A stretch of DNA of 64,000 nt, taken from the NCBI RefSeq assembly GCF_003027925.1, contig NZ_PYPS01000008.1, positions 1 through 64,000 on the forward strand, in the 5' to 3' direction. The notes below the pieces were generated by a model that did not search any database, was not told the origin of the DNA, and saw nothing but the letters and a program-made list of their open reading frames with translations. How positions within the stretch are numbered: position 1 is the first letter of the stretch; each line of letters starts with the position of its first letter. Of the stretch, positions 8,448-17,585 are shown in pieces. A program made the position numbers and the translations under genes. The stretch is from Micromonospora sp. RP3T (GTDB lineage: Bacteria; Actinomycetota; Actinomycetes; Mycobacteriales; Micromonosporaceae).

Positions 8448-11077
8448 CCACCATGTCCGATCCGCGCTACCTGACCGATCTGGTGCACCGGCCCACCGGC
8501 CCGGACGCCGACCGGATCGCGGTCGTCGCCCCGGACGGCGAGCTGAGCTACGCGCGACTGTGGGAGCGGGCCGACGCGACGACGGAGCTGCTGCGCCGGG
8601 CCGGCGTCCGGCCGGGCGACCGGGTCGCCCTGCACCTGCACCGGTCCGCCGACTACGTGACGTCGCTGCTGGGGACGCTCGGGGCGGGCGCGGTCGCGGT
8701 CCCGGTCGATCCCGAGCTGCCCTCCGGCCGGGCCGAACAGATGCTCGCCCTGGCCGCCCCGCGCGTCGTGCTCCACGCGGACCGGCCCGCGACGGTGGCC
8801 GCACCGGCGGGCACGCTCTGGCGCGACGTGCGTACCGCCGGGGTGGGGGCCGGCCTCGACCCGCCGGACCGCGCGGGCTGGGCGCCGCCCGCGGAACAGG
8901 CCGCGTTGGTGTTGTTCACCTCGGGTTCCACCGGCCGGCCGAAGGGGGCGGTACTGCACCACGCCGGGCTGGTCAACCGGCTGGCCTGGGGCCACCAGCG
9001 GTTCGGCTTCACCGCCGAGGACCGGGTGCTGCACAAGGCGTCGATCGGGTTCGACGCGTCGGTGCACGAGATCTTCTCCCCGCTGGTCGCGGGCGGCGTC
9101 GTGGTCGTCGCCGGTCCGGGGCTGCCGTTCGACAGCCTCGGCCTGGTCCGGCTGATCCGGCGGGAGGCGGTCACCACCGCGCACTTCGTGCCGACCATGC
9201 TGCGGCACGTGCTGGACGAGCCGGAGTTCGCCGGCTGCGGGACGCTACGGCGGGTGCTCTGCGGCGGTGAGGCGCTGGACATGCGGCTGGTCCGGCGGCT
9301 GCGGGAAGTGCTGCCGTGCGGGCTGTTCAACGGGTACGGGCCGAGCGAGACCTCGATCAACGTGTCCTACTGGGACTGCGCGGAGCCGTACGCGGGCAGC
9401 ATCGCCCCGATCGGCCGGCTCGTCGACGGCGTGGTCGCCCACGTGCGCGACGAGGAGGGCCGGCCGGTCGCCGACGGGGACACCGGTGAGCTGTGGCTCG
9501 GCGGGGTGGCGGTCGGCCTGGGCTATCTGGGCGACGACGCGCTCACCGCGGAACGCTTCCGGCCCGACCCGGAGCGGCCGGGCGGCCGGCTCTACCGCAC
9601 CGGTGACCTGGTGCGGGTCGCGCCGCAGGGGTTCCTGGAGTTCCGGGGCCGGGTCGACGACCAGGTCAAGGTCCGGGGCGTGCGGGTGGAACCGGGCGAG
9701 GTCGCGGCCGTGCTGCGCGAGCATCCCGCGGTGCACGACGCGGTGGTGGTTACCGTGCCCGACGCCGACGCCGGGCCGCGCCTGGTCGGCTACGTCGTGC
9801 CCCGGCCGAGACGCGCCCCGACGGTCGGTGGGCTGCCCCGGTTCCGGCTGCCCAACGGCATGGCGGTGACCGCCGCCTCGCCCGACGAGGCGGTCTTCCT
9901 CTACCGGCAGATCTTCGACCACGCGGAGTACTCCCGGTTCGGCGTCCGCCTCGGTGACGGCGCGGTCGTCGTGGACGTGGGCGCCAACATCGGCCTGTTC
10001 GCGCTCTGGGCGACCCGGCAGGCCCGCGACGTACGCCTGGTCGCTGTCGAACCGAATCCGGACACGCTGCCGTACCTGCGGGCCAACCTCGGCCTCTACG
10101 CCGCGTCGGCGTCCGTCGTCGAGGCGGCGGTGACCGACGTCGCCGGCACCGCCGAGCTGATCTCGTTTCCGGAGCTGAGCTACCTGTCCGGCCTCGGCGC
10201 CGACCGGGCCGGGGCGGCGTCGGAGCTGGTCCGGTCGCACTACCGGCACGGCGGCGGCGCCGCCGACGCCGCCGAACGGGCCGCGCTGCTGGCGGACGCA
10301 CGCCGCCGGCTGACCCCGGTGGCGCACACCGTGCCGACGGTGACCCTGTCCGAGCTGCTGGACCGGTTCGCGCTCGACCGGGTCGACCTGCTGAAGGTCA
10401 ACGTGGAGGGCGCCGAGCTGAGCGTGCTGCGCGGGGTGCGCCCGGAGCACTGGTCCCGCATCGGCCAGGTGTGCCTGGAGGTCGAGCGCAGCAGCGTCAC
10501 CGCGCCACCGGCCCGCGAGCTGCTGTCGGCGGCCGGGTTCACGGTGCACGAGATCGGCGACTGGAACGTCGGCGCGGACGCCGACGTCAGCTACCTCTAC
10601 GCGGTGCGGTCGGGGGAGCAGCCGCCGACCGGGTCGCCCTGGGCCGAGCCCGCCGACCAGATGCTGACCACCGCCCAGCTCCAGGGCTACCTGGCGTCGG
10701 CGCTGCCGTCGGCGATGCGCCCGGACCAGATCGTCCTCGTCGACCACCTGCCCCGGCTGCCCAACGGCAAGGTGGCGCGGCGGGAGCTGCCGCCGCCACC
10801 CCGACCGCGGGCGGACCCCGCCGCCGAACCGGGCGGTGTGCTCACCGACCGGCTGCGCGAGGCGTGGCGGGTCACGCTCGGCGTCGACGCGGTCCACGAC
10901 GACGACAATTTCCTCGCCCTCGGCGGGCATTCGCTGACCGCGCTGCGGGTGGCGGTGCGGGTGCGCGAGATGGCCGGCCTCGAGGTCAGCCCGGCGGGCT
11001 GCCTGCGCGCCGGGTCGTTCGCCGACTGGCTGACCCGGGTCACCGACGGGGGACGCGATGTCCGCGCCGCCCGGTGA
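8444..11077 (+). CDS. NRPS: adenylation domain interrupted by an FkbM-type methyltransferase, then carrier domain
   Basis: An 877-residue A-MT-T protein. The adenylation core has FTSGSTGRPKG (about residue 159), GYGPSET, YRTGDL and the LPNGK lysine motif near the end. Between the A8 region (KVRGVRVEPGE) and A10 lies a 260-residue insert (about 460-720) with FkbM signatures: VVDVGANIGLFALW, AVEPNPDTL and LLKVNVEGAELSVL. A carrier domain follows with LGGHSLTAL (about 825). No condensation domain is present. By eye the specificity residues read about D-A-H-H-L-G-G-I-N-K, which I do not recognise. GTG 8444 overlaps the upstream stop as in most of this operon; ATG 8453 is the alternative. Confidence 0.9.
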   Translation: MTTMSDPRYLTDLVHRPTGPDADRIAVVAPDGELSYARLWERADATTELLRRAGVRPGDRVALHLHRSADYVTSLLGTLGAGAVAVPVDPELPSGRAEQMLALAAPRVVLHADRPATVAAPAGTLWRDVRTAGVGAGLDPPDRAGWAPPAEQAALVLFTSGSTGRPKGAVLHHAGLVNRLAWGHQRFGFTAEDRVLHKASIGFDASVHEIFSPLVAGGVVVVAGPGLPFDSLGLVRLIRREAVTTAHFVPTMLRHVLDEPEFAGCGTLRRVLCGGEALDMRLVRRLREVLPCGLFNGYGPSETSINVSYWDCAEPYAGSIAPIGRLVDGVVAHVRDEEGRPVADGDTGELWLGGVAVGLGYLGDDALTAERFRPDPERPGGRLYRTGDLVRVAPQGFLEFRGRVDDQVKVRGVRVEPGEVAAVLREHPAVHDAVVVTVPDADAGPRLVGYVVPRPRRAPTVGGLPRFRLPNGMAVTAASPDEAVFLYRQIFDHAEYSRFGVRLGDGAVVVDVGANIGLFALWATRQARDVRLVAVEPNPDTLPYLRANLGLYAASASVVEAAVTDVAGTAELISFPELSYLSGLGADRAGAASELVRSHYRHGGGAADAAERAALLADARRRLTPVAHTVPTVTLSELLDRFALDRVDLLKVNVEGAELSVLRGVRPEHWSRIGQVCLEVERSSVTAPPARELLSAAGFTVHEIGDWNVGADADVSYLYAVRSGEQPPTGSPWAEPADQMLTTAQLQGYLASALPSAMRPDQIVLVDHLPRLPNGKVARRELPPPPRPRADPAAEPGGVLTDRLREAWRVTLGVDAVHDDDNFLALGGHSLTALRVAVRVREMAGLEVSPAGCLRAGSFADWLTRVTDGGRDVRAAR

Positions 11078-12227
11078 CGCGTCCCGGCACGTCGTCGTGG
11101 TGGGCGGCGGCCGGCTCGCCCGCGCGCTCTGCGACTCCCTGGCCGCGATCCACACCCCCGTCCCGCTCCGGGTGACCGTGCTGGCCCGCGACCCGGCCGC
11201 GGCGGACCGGCTGGCCCAGGGTGCGCAGGTGCGGGCCACTGTCGCCGGGACCGCCGTCGGGTTCACTGCCCGGCCGTTCACCCCGTCCACCACCGACCCC
11301 GGGGCCGGCTACGCCGCCGATGCCGCGTCGATGGCCCGGCTCCGGCCCGACGTGCTGGTCTGCGCCGCGTCGGCCCAGTCGCCGTACGAGCGGACGCACG
11401 CGCCGTCGGCCTGGACGGAACTGGTCACCGCCGCCGGGTTCGGGGTGACGCTGGCGTTGCAGGCCGAGCTGGTGTCCCGGCTGGCCGCCGCGCTGGCCGC
11501 CGGCGCGCCGGACGCGTCGCTGGTGAACGCCGCCTTCCCGGACGCGGTCAACCCGCTGCTGGCCGCGGCCGGGCGGCCGGTGCTCTGCGGCATCGGCAAC
11601 GTGGCGACGCTGGCCGCCTGCCTGGACGCCGCGCTGGGCGGCCCCGGACCCCGGCGGTTGGCAGTGCTCGGCCACCACGCCCATCTCGCCGCGCCCGACC
11701 CGGCCGCCACCGACGACACCGCCGAGGTGCGCGCCTGGCTGGACGGCCGGGAGGTCCCGGACGTCACGACGCTGCTCGCCGGCTACCGCGCGCTGCCCCG
11801 CCCGGAGCTGAACGCGTTGGCCGGGCATGCCGGGGCCGCCGTGGTGGCGGCGCTGGCCGTCGGCGTGGACGAGGTGGTGGCGAACCTGCCCGGTCCGCTG
11901 GGCCTGCCGGGCGGCTATCCGGTCCGACTGCGCGACGGCCGGGCCGAACTGCGCCTGCCGGCCGGCGTCGACGTGGCGCACGCGTCGGCCTGGAACACCG
12001 CCGCCGGGCGCCGGGACGGCGTCGAGGTCGACGACGGTCACGTGCGCTACCCGGAGCGGGCCCGGGTGGCGCTGGCGGCGTACCGGCCGGACCTGGCCGG
12101 CGGTTGGCACGCCGGCGAGCTGCCGGAGGTCTTCACCCGGTTCACCGCCCTGCGTGACCACCTGCGAGCGGTGCCGCCGGCACCGGCCCGTGCCCGGAGT
12201 GTGTGGGAGGAAGCCCGATGTCCGTGA
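11058..12227 (+). CDS. NAD(P)-binding Rossmann-fold dehydrogenase-like protein
   Basis: A 389-residue protein with an N-terminal dinucleotide-binding motif, HVVVVGGGRLARALCDSL, followed by LRVTVLARDPAAADRL, a classic Rossmann beta-alpha-beta unit. The later part has conserved-looking segments LVCAASAQSPYE, LVNAAFPDAVNPLL and CGIGNVATLAA. The fold suggests a dehydrogenase related to saccharopine- or opine-type enzymes, but the substrate is unknown. It starts 20 bases inside the NRPS gene and overlaps the next gene by 10 bases, so the three should be made together. The pairing with a PLP-type enzyme suggests synthesis of an unusual amino-acid monomer. Confidence 0.7.
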   Translation: MSAPPGDASRHVVVVGGGRLARALCDSLAAIHTPVPLRVTVLARDPAAADRLAQGAQVRATVAGTAVGFTARPFTPSTTDPGAGYAADAASMARLRPDVLVCAASAQSPYERTHAPSAWTELVTAAGFGVTLALQAELVSRLAAALAAGAPDASLVNAAFPDAVNPLLAAAGRPVLCGIGNVATLAACLDAALGGPGPRRLAVLGHHAHLAAPDPAATDDTAEVRAWLDGREVPDVTTLLAGYRALPRPELNALAGHAGAAVVAALAVGVDEVVANLPGPLGLPGGYPVRLRDGRAELRLPAGVDVAHASAWNTAAGRRDGVEVDDGHVRYPERARVALAAYRPDLAGGWHAGELPEVFTRFTALRDHLRAVPPAPARARSVWEEARCP

Positions 12228-13579
12228 CCGCCCCGACCGCCCGCAACCTGATCACCGACTACCAGGACGTCATCGCCTCGGCGGTGCGGCGGTGCGGCGC
12301 GGTCCCCGGCGACGCCGCCGGCACGCCCGGCTTCGCGCCCGGCTTCGACCTGCCCGAGCTGACCCCGGCCGTGCGCGACTTCTACGCCGCCGCCACGGTG
12401 CGCTGGGCCCCGCTCGGTGAGTACGGCGGCCACCGCCTCCACCTGCTCGACCTGACCGGCAACCCGGGCACCCGGACCACCAAGACGTTCGCGTCCCTGG
12501 TGATCGTCGCCCGCGCGGTGGAACACATCCGGCGTACCGGCGACCGGCTGCGCATCGTCACCCCGACCTCCGCCAACAAGGGTGTCGCGCTGCGTGACGC
12601 GGTGGCTCGCGCGTACGCGGCCGGGCTGGTCACGCCCGAGCAGCTCGCCATCGTGGTGCTCGCGCCGCGGGCGACCCGGCACAAGTTCCGCCACGACGCG
12701 CTCGCCGCCGACCCGGTCGCCCGCCGGCTCAACCCGCTGCTGCGCTACACCGGCGACGACCCGGAGGGCGTGAAGGCGCTCGGCCGCGCGTTCGTCGACG
12801 CGTACGCCGCCCGGCTGCACGACGAGCACGGCGTCACGCTCTGGTACACGCTGGACCTGAAGAACTACCTGGTGGCCGACGCGGCCCGGGCCGCGTTCGA
12901 GGCCGAGGTCGCCCCGACCGGCGGGGCCCCCGCCCGCTGGCACGCCCACGCCGTCTCCAGCGCGTTCGGTCTGCTCGGCTACAACCTCGGCCGCGACGTG
13001 CTGGAGGCGGCCGGCCGGGCCGACCCGGACGACCGTCCCGGTTTCCTGCTCGTGCAGCACCTCGGCACGCCCGACATGGTGCTCAGCCTGCGCCACGGCT
13101 CGTTCGCGCGGGACAACGTCCCGACCTGGACCCGCGACGAGAGCCTGGACGCCTGGACGCAGGAGAAGGACCCGCGCTTCCCGGCCGTCACCGACGACCC
13201 GGCCGAGGTGCTCGACCCGACCTTCTACACCCACCGCCCGGTGACCTCCCCTTCGATGAACGCGCTGATCGACCGGTACGGCGGCGACGGCATCGTGGTG
13301 TCGCGGCGCGAGTGCGTCGAGCGCTACCCGGCGGTCCGGGGACGGCTGGCCGACGCCGGGCTCGTGCTGCCGGACGAGCCCGGACGGCTGCGGGAGTGGT
13401 CCATCGTGATGGCGCTGACCGGCGTCTGCAACGCCGTCGACCGGGGTCTGGTGCCGGCCGGACGCGACATCGTGGTGCACGGCACCGGCAGCTACGCCGA
13501 CGACTTCACCGTCGCCGACGCGGACGCCGAGGTGTCGACCGTCGCCGACGTCGCGGCGGCCGTCGTGGGCCGACGGTGA
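12218..13579 (+). CDS. PLP fold-type II (threonine synthase-like) enzyme, possibly DUF6002 family
   Basis: A 453-residue protein that resembles beta-replacement PLP enzymes of fold type II. DLTGNPGTRTTKTFASL looks like the active-site lysine loop, with Lys in TTKTF as the likely Schiff-base residue. PTSANKGVALRDAVARA looks like the substrate/cofactor loop (SSGNxGxA in relatives), and VVHGTGSYADDF may be the Gly-rich phosphate or ring-binding loop. ATG 12218 has GGAGGAAG just upstream; GTG 12203 is less likely. The DUF6002 label is a recollection of similar cluster proteins and needs checking. With the preceding dehydrogenase it may make a diamino acid or another non-standard monomer. Confidence 0.65.
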   Translation: MSVTAPTARNLITDYQDVIASAVRRCGAVPGDAAGTPGFAPGFDLPELTPAVRDFYAAATVRWAPLGEYGGHRLHLLDLTGNPGTRTTKTFASLVIVARAVEHIRRTGDRLRIVTPTSANKGVALRDAVARAYAAGLVTPEQLAIVVLAPRATRHKFRHDALAADPVARRLNPLLRYTGDDPEGVKALGRAFVDAYAARLHDEHGVTLWYTLDLKNYLVADAARAAFEAEVAPTGGAPARWHAHAVSSAFGLLGYNLGRDVLEAAGRADPDDRPGFLLVQHLGTPDMVLSLRHGSFARDNVPTWTRDESLDAWTQEKDPRFPAVTDDPAEVLDPTFYTHRPVTSPSMNALIDRYGGDGIVVSRRECVERYPAVRGRLADAGLVLPDEPGRLREWSIVMALTGVCNAVDRGLVPAGRDIVVHGTGSYADDFTVADADAEVSTVADVAAAVVGRR

Positions 13580-15930
13580 GTCCGACGCCGGCCGCCCACC
13601 CGCTCGGCCTGCCCGCCGGGCCGGCCGAGCGACTCGTCGCGCGGGCCCGGGCCGCCGGGGTCGAGCCGGCCACAGTGGTCCTCACCGCGACCGCGCTGCT
13701 GGTCCGCCGGTACACCGGCGTCCAGGTGGTGACGCTGGGCCACGGCGACGAGCCGGTGACGCTGGACCTGACCGTCGACGCCCCGATTCGCCAGCTGTGG
13801 CGCGCGCTGCGCCCGGCGTCGCCCGGCGTCACCCCCGACGCGGTCGTCCGGGTCGACCCCGACCTGCGCGCCGGCACGCTGACCGGCCTGCCCGACGACT
13901 ACGCCGACGACCTGCGCGCCGACCTGGCCGACGTGCTGTCCGCGCTCGACCCGGACGCGTCGTCGGCCGACGTGCTGCGCGTGGCCCGCTACGAACGGCG
14001 TCCGGCGCCCGACCTGGGCCGGCTGCACGGCGGCGACGGCACCGAGGCCGACGCCGTACGCGGGGAGACGATCCCCGCCGCGTTCGCCGCGGTGGTCGCC
14101 GCGTACCCGGACCGGGTGGCGGTGCTGGCCGACGACGCGACGGTGACCTACCGCGACCTCGGCGCGGCGGTGACCGCGACCGCGGCGGCGCTGACCGGGC
14201 CGGGCGACCCCGCGACGCCGCCCGCGCCGGTGGCGGTGTTGTGCCGCCACGGGGTGGCCACGATCACCGGGATCCTCGCGGCGCTGGCGTCCGGGTCGGC
14301 GTACGTGCCGCTGGACCCCGTGTTCCCGACCGTCCGGCTGGCCGGCATGATGCGCGACGCCGGAGTACGGGCCGTCGTCACCGACTCCGCGCACGCGCGG
14401 CTCGCCGCCACGCTGGCCGCCGACGCCGGGCTGCCGGCGGTGCCCTTGGTGCCGCTGCGACCGGGCGTTCCCGGGTCCGGCCCGCCGGTGCCGACCGGCC
14501 CGGCCCGGCCGGACGACCCGGCGTACGTGCTCTACACCTCCGGGTCGACCGGGCGGCCGAAGGGGGTGGTGCAGAGTCACCGCAACGTGCTGTTCGGCAT
14601 CCGTAACCACGTGCGCAACTTCGCCGTCCGGCCGGACGACCGCACCAGCGTGCTCACCTCGTTCGGCTACGACATGGCGGTCACCGACACGTTCGCCGCA
14701 CTGCTGTCCGGGGCCGCCGCCGTCCCCGTCGACGTGCGGGCGCACGGCCTCGGTCACCTGGCCGGCGCGCTCGCCGACCGGCGCGTCACGGTCTACCACT
14801 CCACCCCCACCGTCTACCGCTACCTGGTGGCGAGCCTGGGCGACGGCGGGCGGCTGCCGTCGGTCCGGGCGGTCCTGCTCGGCGGCGAGGAGGTCACCCG
14901 GCACGACGTGACGCTGGCCCGGCGGTCGTTCGCGCCGGGCGTGGTGTTCGTCAACGGGTACGGCACCACCGAGATCAGCTTCGCCACGCAGCACCACCTG
15001 CCGCCCGACGCCCGACCGGAGCGGGCCGTGGTGCCGATCGGGCACCCGCTGCCGGGCGTCGAGGTGGTGCTGACCGACCCGGCCGGGCGCCCCACCTGCC
15101 GGACCGGCGAGGTCGTCGTGCGCACCCCGCACGTCGCGCTCGGTTACCTGGGGCTGCCGGAGCTGACGGCGGCCCGGTTCACCGCGCACGACGGGGTGCG
15201 GGCGTACCGGACCGGGGACGTCGCCCGGCGGTTGCCCGACGGGACGCTGGTCTTCCTGAGCCGCAGCGACCGGATGGTGAAGATCCGCGGCTACCGGGTG
15301 GAGCTGGGTGAGGTCGAGGCCCACCTGGCCGGGCTGCCCGGGGTGGGCCGGGCGGCCGTGGTGGCGCGGCGTGGCGCGGCCGGCGCCGGCGAGCAGGAGA
15401 TCATCGGGTACGTCGTGCCGGCCGGCGGTGCGGACCCGCGGCCGGCGGTGCTGCGGGAGCGGCTGGCGGCGGTGCTGCCGGACTTCATGGTGCCCCGGGC
15501 CGTGGTGCCGGTGGCGGACCTTCCGACCGGCCCGACCGGCAAGCTCGACCCGGCCGCCCTGCCCGACCCGGACGCGGCGGCCGACGGCCCCGCCGGTGGG
15601 CCGCCGTCGGGGCCGGTCGAGGAGACCATCGCGGCGGGCTGGCGCGCGGTGCTGGGACTGCCCACCGTGGACCGGGGGGTGAACTTCTTCGCCGCCGGCG
15701 GCCACTCGCTCCAGCTCGCCCTGGTGCAGAAGCACCTGGAGGAACAGCTCGGGCGGCGGGTGCCGCTGGCCCGGCTGGTGGAGTTCCCGACGGTGGCGTC
15801 GCTGGCCGCGCACCTGACGGCGGGAGGCGCGGTCGGCGGGCCGGAGGACGGTCGCCTGGCGGCGGTCGGCCGCCGGATGGCGCGGCGCCGGGCCGCGCGG
15901 GGCGGCGGCCCGGGGGAGGGCGACACATGA
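13576..15930 (+). CDS. NRPS: condensation remnant, adenylation, carrier
   Basis: A 784-residue module. The first 130 residues resemble only the C-terminal part of a condensation domain (a stretch like TALLVRRYTGVQVVTLGHGDE) and lack the HHxxxDG site. A full adenylation domain follows with YTSGSTGRPKG (about 319), NGYGTTE, YRTGDVARRL, KIRGYRVELGE and the lysine motif TGPTGKLD, then a carrier domain with GGHSLQLAL (about 708) and a basic tail. The A4 region reads FGYDMAVTD instead of FDxSVxE, so the pocket is unusual and I do not assign a substrate. GTG 13576 overlaps the previous stop, and the stop overlaps the next ATG. Confidence 0.9.
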   Translation: MSPTPAAHPLGLPAGPAERLVARARAAGVEPATVVLTATALLVRRYTGVQVVTLGHGDEPVTLDLTVDAPIRQLWRALRPASPGVTPDAVVRVDPDLRAGTLTGLPDDYADDLRADLADVLSALDPDASSADVLRVARYERRPAPDLGRLHGGDGTEADAVRGETIPAAFAAVVAAYPDRVAVLADDATVTYRDLGAAVTATAAALTGPGDPATPPAPVAVLCRHGVATITGILAALASGSAYVPLDPVFPTVRLAGMMRDAGVRAVVTDSAHARLAATLAADAGLPAVPLVPLRPGVPGSGPPVPTGPARPDDPAYVLYTSGSTGRPKGVVQSHRNVLFGIRNHVRNFAVRPDDRTSVLTSFGYDMAVTDTFAALLSGAAAVPVDVRAHGLGHLAGALADRRVTVYHSTPTVYRYLVASLGDGGRLPSVRAVLLGGEEVTRHDVTLARRSFAPGVVFVNGYGTTEISFATQHHLPPDARPERAVVPIGHPLPGVEVVLTDPAGRPTCRTGEVVVRTPHVALGYLGLPELTAARFTAHDGVRAYRTGDVARRLPDGTLVFLSRSDRMVKIRGYRVELGEVEAHLAGLPGVGRAAVVARRGAAGAGEQEIIGYVVPAGGADPRPAVLRERLAAVLPDFMVPRAVVPVADLPTGPTGKLDPAALPDPDAAADGPAGGPPSGPVEETIAAGWRAVLGLPTVDRGVNFFAAGGHSLQLALVQKHLEEQLGRRVPLARLVEFPTVASLAAHLTAGGAVGGPEDGRLAAVGRRMARRRAARGGGPGEGDT

Positions 15931-17585
15931 GTGAGGACGACCGGATCGCGGTGGTGGGGCTGGCCTGCCGGGTGCCCGGCGCGGACGACGCGGTCACCCT
16001 GTGGCGCAACCTGCTGGCCGGCACGGCGTCGGTACGCCGGCTCACCGCCGCCGACGGCGCGCCCACCGACCCCGACTGGGTGCCGGTGTTCGGCCGGCTC
16101 GACGACCTGGCGGGGTTCGACGCGGGCCTGTTCGGCTACCCGGCCGGGGCGGCGGCGCTGCTCGACCCGCAGCACCGGCTGTTCCTGGAGGTGGCCTGGC
16201 ACGCGCTGGAGGACGCCGGCATCGATCCCGACCGCGACCCGGCCCAGATCGGCGTGTTCGCCGGCTGCGGCCCCAACCGCTACCTGCGTCACCACCTGCT
16301 GGGCAGCCCGGCTCTGCGGCCCGCCGCCGGGGACCTGGCCGAGGACTGGGACGACGTGCTGACCGGCGCCGACGGCGACTACCTGCCGACCCGTGCCGCG
16401 TTCGCGCTGGGCCTGACCGGGCCGGCGGTGGCGGTCCGGACCGCCTGCTCGACCTCGCTGGTAGCGGTCTGCCAGGCCGCGCAGAGCCTGCTGGACTACC
16501 GCTGCGACGTGGTGGTCGCCGGTGGCGCGGCGGTGGTGTCGACCCGGCAGGCCGGCTACCGCCTGCGGCCGGGCGGACTGCTGGCCGCCGACGGGGTGTG
16601 CCGCCCCTACGACGCGGCGGCCACCGGGCAGGTGTTCGGCAACGGCGCGGGCGCGGTGGTGCTCAAACGGCTCGCCGACGCGCGTGCCGACGGCGACCAC
16701 GTGCACGCCGTCCTGGCCGGGTGGGCGGTGAACAACGACGGCGCGGACCGGCCCGGCTTCACCGTGCCGGGCATGGCCGGGCAGGCTGCGGTGCTGGCGG
16801 AGGCGTTGGCGTCGGTGGGCTGGGATCCGGCCGACGTGGGCTACCTGGAGGGTCACGGCACCGGCACGCCGGTCGGTGACGCGATCGAGGTCGAGGCGCT
16901 GGTCCGGGCCCGGCGGGGCAGTCGGGCCCCGCTGCTGCTCGGCTCGGTGAAGGGCAACGTCGGCAACCTGGACGCCGCCGCCGGCGTGATCTCGCTGATC
17001 AAGGCCGCGTACGCGGTCCGGACCGGGCAGGTGCCGGGCACGGCGTGCTTCACCGGCGCGCACCGCGACGTCGACCTGGCCGCGGCGGGCGTCGAGGTCA
17101 CCGCGCGGACCCGTTCGTGGGACGGGCCACGGCGGGCCGGGGTCAGCTCGTTCGGCCTCGGCGGCACCAACGCGCACGTGCTGGTGGAGCAGGCCCCCGC
17201 CGGGAGCGGTCGGGACGAGATGGCCGGGGCGGGTACCGAACGGGTGGTGCTCGGGCTGTCGGCGGCCGACCCGGCCGCGCTGCGGGAGATGGCCGGGCGG
17301 CTGGCCGCGCGGCTGGCCGAGGGCGACCTCGCGGTCGCGGACGTGGCGTACACGCTGGCGGTGGGCCGGCGGCGGCTGGCCCACCGGGGCGCGGTCGGCT
17401 GCACCGACGTGCCGGAGGCGGTCGCGCAGCTCACCGCGTTCGCCCGGGGCGGGCAGGTGGCCGAGGACGCCGCGACCCGGTCCTGGCGCGACGGTGGCGA
17501 CCCGCCGGTGGCGCGGGGGCGGCGGGTGCCGCTGCCCGGCTATCCGTTCCAGCGGACCCGGCACTGGATCGAGGCGACGCGATGA
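15927..17585 (+). CDS. Stand-alone ketosynthase without AT, second catalytic His replaced by Asn
   Basis: A 552-residue type I ketosynthase. The nucleophile motif TACSTSL places Cys at residue 174, and EGHGTGTPVGD gives the first His (310). The normal third residue, His in NIGHxxAAG, is Asn here (NVGNLDAAAG, residue 347). After GLGGTNAHVLVEQ there is a short KS-AT linker, then directly the post-AT motif LPGYPFQRTRHWIE; no acyltransferase and no ACP are present. It looks like a module that lost its AT. It may bind and pass on an acyl chain without efficient decarboxylative extension, or act with a partner in trans. It sits between two NRPS genes with ATGA overlaps on both sides. Confidence 0.9.
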   Translation: MSEDDRIAVVGLACRVPGADDAVTLWRNLLAGTASVRRLTAADGAPTDPDWVPVFGRLDDLAGFDAGLFGYPAGAAALLDPQHRLFLEVAWHALEDAGIDPDRDPAQIGVFAGCGPNRYLRHHLLGSPALRPAAGDLAEDWDDVLTGADGDYLPTRAAFALGLTGPAVAVRTACSTSLVAVCQAAQSLLDYRCDVVVAGGAAVVSTRQAGYRLRPGGLLAADGVCRPYDAAATGQVFGNGAGAVVLKRLADARADGDHVHAVLAGWAVNNDGADRPGFTVPGMAGQAAVLAEALASVGWDPADVGYLEGHGTGTPVGDAIEVEALVRARRGSRAPLLLGSVKGNVGNLDAAAGVISLIKAAYAVRTGQVPGTACFTGAHRDVDLAAAGVEVTARTRSWDGPRRAGVSSFGLGGTNAHVLVEQAPAGSGRDEMAGAGTERVVLGLSAADPAALREMAGRLAARLAEGDLAVADVAYTLAVGRRRLAHRGAVGCTDVPEAVAQLTAFARGGQVAEDAATRSWRDGGDPPVARGRRVPLPGYPFQRTRHWIEATR

